Of a DNA stretch of 64,000 bases, positions 61,417 to 64,000 are shown one piece after another (position 1 is the stretch's first letter; every line of letters starts with the position of its first letter). The translations under genes were made by a program, and so were the position numbers. The notes beneath the pieces are model-generated. The model was not told the origin of the DNA, did not search any database, and was given only the letters and a program-made list of their open reading frames with translations. This stretch comes from Pseudomonas uvaldensis. GTDB lineage: Bacteria > Pseudomonadota > Gammaproteobacteria > Pseudomonadales > Pseudomonadaceae. Where the stretch lies: contig NZ_JAIWKS010000002.1 of NCBI RefSeq assembly GCF_021271205.1, positions 558,001 to 622,000 on the forward strand, read 5' to 3'.

Positions 61417-61516
61417 GCTCACCCTCAGTGTGCCCAGACTGCATAGCAGATCGCCATCACCCAGACTATGGTAACGAAACTTGTTTATGGCACGCAACAA
61501 AATGTTACGGAATAGA
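61417..61516. promoter_or_regulatory. Copy B of the duplicated control segment with dyad
   Basis: Imperfect direct repeat of 60771-60870. The shared core GCAGATCGCCAT lies at 61446-61457 and the dyad GCAACA-AAA-TGTTAC at 61494-61508. Spacing between core and dyad is the same to within one base in both copies. It lies about 100-200 bp upstream of the 101-residue gene on the minus strand. Confidence 0.55.
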
Positions 61517-61701
61517 TGCATAGATTGGCGATGGTGTTGTCGCTGTGGCGGCTAGGTCTGGAACTAACGCAGCGGATGTGGCGCAACCTCTCGAAAAACC
61601 CTGGCGAAAGTTGAGCATGCGTTGCGAGCGGAGGTGCGCCAAGAGGCGCAGGCATTGGGAGAAGATTTTGGGTTCCCTCGGGTCGGAAACCGGGAAACAG
61701 A

Positions 61702-61746
61702 CCACGATTTGAATTCACCTATAATCGGTCCATTCCATAATCGTGG
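61702..61746. repeat. Inverted repeat related to IS200/RAYT element ends
   Basis: Perfect arms CCACGATT (61702-61709) and AATCGTGG (61739-61746), preceded by CCGGGAAACAGA. This resembles the GGGACAGACCACG-type sequence found beside Y1 transposase genes in Pseudomonas. It lies downstream of the transposase remnant. Confidence 0.5.
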
Positions 61747-61826
61747 CCTGACCCAGTCTTTCGCTGCCCCAACGAAAATCGCAATGCTTGTGGAGTGTAA
61801 CGGGGGGGGCAGACTACGTTTTCCAA

Positions 61827-62414
61827 CTAAGACAGTGATCGTTTTCCCGGACGTCCCGGGTGGCCACGTTGAGCTCGGCGTCCGATCATCGCTTCAATTT
61901 CAGCAGCAAATCGCGAGCCACCAAGCACATAGTTACCATTGGTGGCGGCCCGAATTTGGTCAACCATCCCCACACCCAACTCGCCTCTACAAAGCTCTCT
62001 GCAAGCTTCTGCGTTCGATGTATTTAGCCCTCCAAGCGACAGATACTGAGAGTGCGAGGTAATAAAATATGAAAATTCTGATTGTGCGTCAACACGATAA
62101 CTCGGCCAACGATATTCCGCCGGATGCGCTACTATTTTTGCCCAAACAGGATTCATTTCTATATAGCAGCAGGCCAAAACATAAATTTCACTTTGGACAA
62201 AGTATGAACGAAAGCGCCCCTCCCATAGAGTTCCACTGCGCCCATATGTACGATTCACGAATTGAACATATCTCTGTCCTATCCCCTTCATAAGCGAGCC
62301 CGCACTACTTTGCTCTTGAGGGCCAACCAACAAATGAACATGATTACTAATCAAGTACCACGCGTAAACTTCACACCACTTTTTATAGCTTGCTCTGCGA
62401 GCAACTCCATACAA
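61827..62414 (-). pseudogene. Y1 (IS200/RAYT-like) transposase, N-terminally truncated
   Basis: The 195 residues match the body of REP-associated tyrosine transposases. The metal-binding HVH is in WYLISNHVHLLV, followed by YVQFVNRTYGRSGTLWEGRF, CYIEMNPVWAKIV and a C-terminal IEAMIGRRAQRGHPGRPGK. The usual N-terminal block with HxxQRGN is missing: reading upstream meets a stop at about 62436, and the only start is a weak TTG at 62414. The gene is therefore a decayed copy. It separates the flagellar island from the toxin locus. Confidence 0.72.
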
Positions 62415-62457
62415 AAAAATAGATGTGGCTTTTTAGATCCCGACCTTATTTTCCTAT

Positions 62458-62676
62458 TTACTTAGGGCCTTTATCATCAAGAGAAAATTTTGGATTCAAA
62501 ATAAAATCACCTACAATAAGACCTTTCTCATTAACTTTCCAAGCACCGATTACAGCTTCCGGAGGTACCGCATCGTTTGCACCATAGTGACCGTATATTC
62601 GATATACCCAGCCATTTGGATTGCGCATCGCCTCTTCAACCTCGCGCGGCTCAGGCAGTATTTTTACATCACTCAT
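62458..62676 (-). CDS. Small protein in the toxin-immunity operon (72 aa)
   Basis: A 72-residue protein overlapping the end of the immunity gene. It is mixed alpha/beta in appearance, with PNGWVYRIYGHYGANDAVPP and VIGAWKVNEKGLIVGDFILN. I do not recognise a named family. The ATG at 62676 is used; a GTG at 62679 is an alternative. Its coupling to the toxin/immunity pair suggests an accessory immunity or orphan-module protein. Confidence 0.6.
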   Translation of the reverse strand: MSDVKILPEPREVEEAMRNPNGWVYRIYGHYGANDAVPPEAVIGAWKVNEKGLIVGDFILNPKFSLDDKGPK

Positions 62677-63079
62677 CACACAATGACCTCAGCCATTCAT
62701 TATAAAATTCGGTCTGCTGCCCAACAGTTGCAACCAAGGAGGAATCTATACCATCAAACATATCCACCAGATCATCCCGCCGCGCCTGCTTACCAAGCGT
62801 TGCTAAATAAACTTTACGACCACCACTCATTTGCCGCGACATCCCTGATACAACTACATTTTTACGAGAGCCATTGCATAGCAACCTGTGCCCTTGTTTC
62901 TCAAGCGCAGCCCTCAAGAGAAGCAAAGCTTTGAACAAGTCATCAGATTCATAGCAAATTTCCCCTAAATCCGATTGAGTGAGCGAAACCATCCATGGTT
63001 CCGACACCGTAAATTTTACAAGACACTTCCGCAGCGACCCATCTTTAAAAAGAACCAATAGCTCCTTGACTTCATTCAT
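62669..63079 (-). CDS. Putative immunity protein for the ADP-ribosyltransferase toxin
   Basis: A 136-residue cytoplasmic protein starting MNEVKELLVLFKDGSLRKCL, with no signal peptide. Its ATG overlaps the toxin stop (ATGA), the classic arrangement of polymorphic toxin-immunity pairs. It has a central basic patch (GSRKNVVVSGMSRQMSGGRKV) and an acidic C-terminal part (RRDDLVDMFDGIDSS). No ADP-ribosylhydrolase motif is visible, so it probably blocks the toxin by binding. The assignment rests on context. Confidence 0.65.
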   Translation of the reverse strand: MNEVKELLVLFKDGSLRKCLVKFTVSEPWMVSLTQSDLGEICYESDDLFKALLLLRAALEKQGHRLLCNGSRKNVVVSGMSRQMSGGRKVYLATLGKQARRDDLVDMFDGIDSSLVATVGQQTEFYNEWLRSLCDE

Positions 63080-64000
63080 TTTCTGAAATTCGGATTAAGA
63101 ATAGAAACACCTTGATCCGGAAGAGTCAAGGCTCGAATATCACTTGGGCGAACGCCGCCCGGCATAGCTATCTCTAACTCTTCAGGGAATGGACTTTTCG
63201 AACCAAGAACCGCATTTACATCTATTCCGTCCCTCTGCCTTACAACATACACGTTACTATCAAAGTCATTTGCAACATCAAACGACCTGGATGTCGGAAC
63301 ATACATACTTGGTGGAGATTTATTATCCAGTGCGTGCAACATCAGATCTTTACTATTCCCCCGAGGCTGAAAACCCTCATTAAATATTACATCAGGCCCC
63401 CGCGAGTCCCCCCTGAAAGTGTACTGTGGAATTTCACTTGCTACGCCAGCACCGCTTGCCGCAGCCCCAGTCACACTGCCTGGAACACCTTTGGCATTCA
63501 TCCGCATCACATACTGTTGGGCTCCAACCACAGCCGAAGAAGCGCGTCCTGCAGCAGCTTCTACACCAAACAACGTGCCACTCGCAAGCACATCAGCATT
63601 ATCAGCTACAACCCCCTTGGTCTGGTAGTAGCCGCTAACTCGCTCTATCGCGTAATCACGAGCCTGATCCAGCACAGGCCCTAGAGTTGCCTGGGTCGCG
63701 ATGTCACGCATGACCGCCATTGGTCCCATCAGAGTGTAGCTGACCGCTTGGGCCGCATAGCCGACCAGAAGCGTTGCGTTCGGGTGCGCATCGGCGAAGC
63801 TAGCAATGCTGGTCAGGCCCTCATGAATCGGGGGCGTAATGGTGTTCGCCCAGTCCACCAAAGTGCTATTACCGTTGAGTTGAACAACACCTTCGAGATT
63901 ATCGACAGAATAAGTAAGCGGCTCCTGCGGAGGTGGCACACCCACCCATACTCCATCGCTCTCATACCTCAGGTAAGCTCCATTTTCTCCAGCCGTAGTT
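63076..64000 (-). CDS. Polymorphic toxin C-terminus with pierisin/scabin-like ADP-ribosyltransferase domain (5' end outside window)
   Basis: The frame is open to the window edge, giving about 307 C-terminal residues of a longer protein. The last 115 residues form a R-S-E class ADP-ribosyltransferase: YTFRGDSRGPDVIFNEGF (catalytic Arg), the STS position as YVPTSRSF and the ExE motif in PFPEELEIAMPGG. Before it lies an Ala/Gly-rich, partly hydrophobic pretoxin stretch (LLVGYAAQAVSYTLMGPMAV). The delivery module is off the window, so Rhs, CdiA or other carriers cannot be told apart. Its target could be DNA, NAD-dependent protein or RNA. Confidence 0.82.
   Translation of the reverse strand, partial: TTAGENGAYLRYESDGVWVGVPPPQEPLTYSVDNLEGVVQLNGNSTLVDWANTITPPIHEGLTSIASFADAHPNATLLVGYAAQAVSYTLMGPMAVMRDIATQATLGPVLDQARDYAIERVSGYYQTKGVVADNADVLASGTLFGVEAAAGRASSAVVGAQQYVMRMNAKGVPGSVTGAAASGAGVASEIPQYTFRGDSRGPDVIFNEGFQPRGNSKDLMLHALDNKSPPSMYVPTSRSFDVANDFDSNVYVVRQRDGIDVNAVLGSKSPFPEELEIAMPGGVRPSDIRALTLPDQGVSILNPNFRK

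Larger units (their letters stand above)
61314..61826. other. Intergenic region of about 510 bp
   Basis: No gene is supported. It holds copy B of the duplicated control segment (61417-61516), a GC-richer remnant around 61550-61680 without a convincing coding frame, and a transposase-end-like inverted repeat at 61702-61746. A run of G occurs at 61802-61809. Confidence 0.5.

Noticed and set aside
61488..61508. Sigma-54-like TGGCAC box in copy B of the duplicated segment
   Set aside because: TGGCACG is present, but no GC-containing -12 element follows at the right distance, and copy A does not keep TGGCAC.
1..64000. CRISPR arrays, tRNA and rRNA genes
   Set aside because: No regularly spaced repeats, cloverleaf-like tRNA sequences or rRNA-like segments were recognised on either strand.

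Overview
The window looks like a GC-rich Pseudomonas chromosome of the P. fluorescens group. Two OprD-type porins, LysR-controlled catabolic operons, Pseudomonas-style REP repeats (GTGGGAGC / GCTCGCGAT) and Hfq/Crc-type AACAACAA leader motifs all point there. No rRNA, tRNA or CRISPR array was seen.

Region 1 (1-5.7 kb) holds the end of an IorB-like molybdoenzyme, a HIT hydrolase, a TetR/glutathione-transferase pair with two matching operator palindromes, and small genes. Region 2 (4.7-13.1 kb) is a LysR gene divergent from a seven-gene plus-strand series: an argininosuccinate-lyase homologue, a polar amino-acid ABC transporter (permease, ATPase, binding protein), two overlapping polysaccharide-deacetylase-fold hydrolases and an MFS transporter. 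This looks like a catabolic module for an unknown nitrogen compound. Region 3 (13.2-20 kb) has an NAD(P)-binding protein, a DJ-1/PfpI protein and a LysR-controlled PrpF-like isomerase / CitMHS transporter / OprD porin operon, probably for a tricarboxylate.

Region 4 (20-35.4 kb) contains a creatininase-family hydrolase with an unusual aldehyde dehydrogenase. It also holds a translationally coupled operon of SxxK serine hydrolase, omega-amino-acid transaminase and semialdehyde dehydrogenase, next to a GntR regulator, an OprD porin and a dipeptide-type ABC transporter. The gene order parallels NylB-NylD-NylE chemistry (amide oligomer to amino acid to semialdehyde to diacid). Region 5 (35.7-40.5 kb) is a basic amino-acid decarboxylase coupled to its antiporter, plus a methyltransferase. 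Region 6 (41-42 kb) is an orphan type VI amidase effector/immunity pair (Tae4-Tai4).

Region 7 (42-60.8 kb) is the most striking part: 25 tightly packed minus-strand genes, fliQ-fliR-flhB-flhA-flgF-flgG-flgA-flgH-flgI-flgB-flgC-fliE-fliF-(fliG position)-fliH-fliI-fliJ-fliK-flgD-flgE-fliM-fliN-fliO-fliP-sigma. It encodes a flagellar export gate, ATPase complex, MS ring, rod, P and L rings, hook and a FliA-type sigma factor. It has no flagellin, cap, hook-filament junction, MotAB stator, FlgM, FlgJ or chemotaxis gene. The FliG position holds a 151-residue protein without a torque domain, and FliM is short. I infer a hook-basal-body-like structure that may secrete or adhere rather than rotate.

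Region 8 (60.8-64 kb) is more AT-rich accessory DNA. An imperfect duplicate of the sequence upstream of fliQ lies upstream of a 101-codon orphan gene. It is followed by a decayed IS200/RAYT-like transposase and a polymorphic toxin (pierisin/scabin-like ADP-ribosyltransferase C-terminus, running off the window) with a coupled putative immunity gene and a third small gene.
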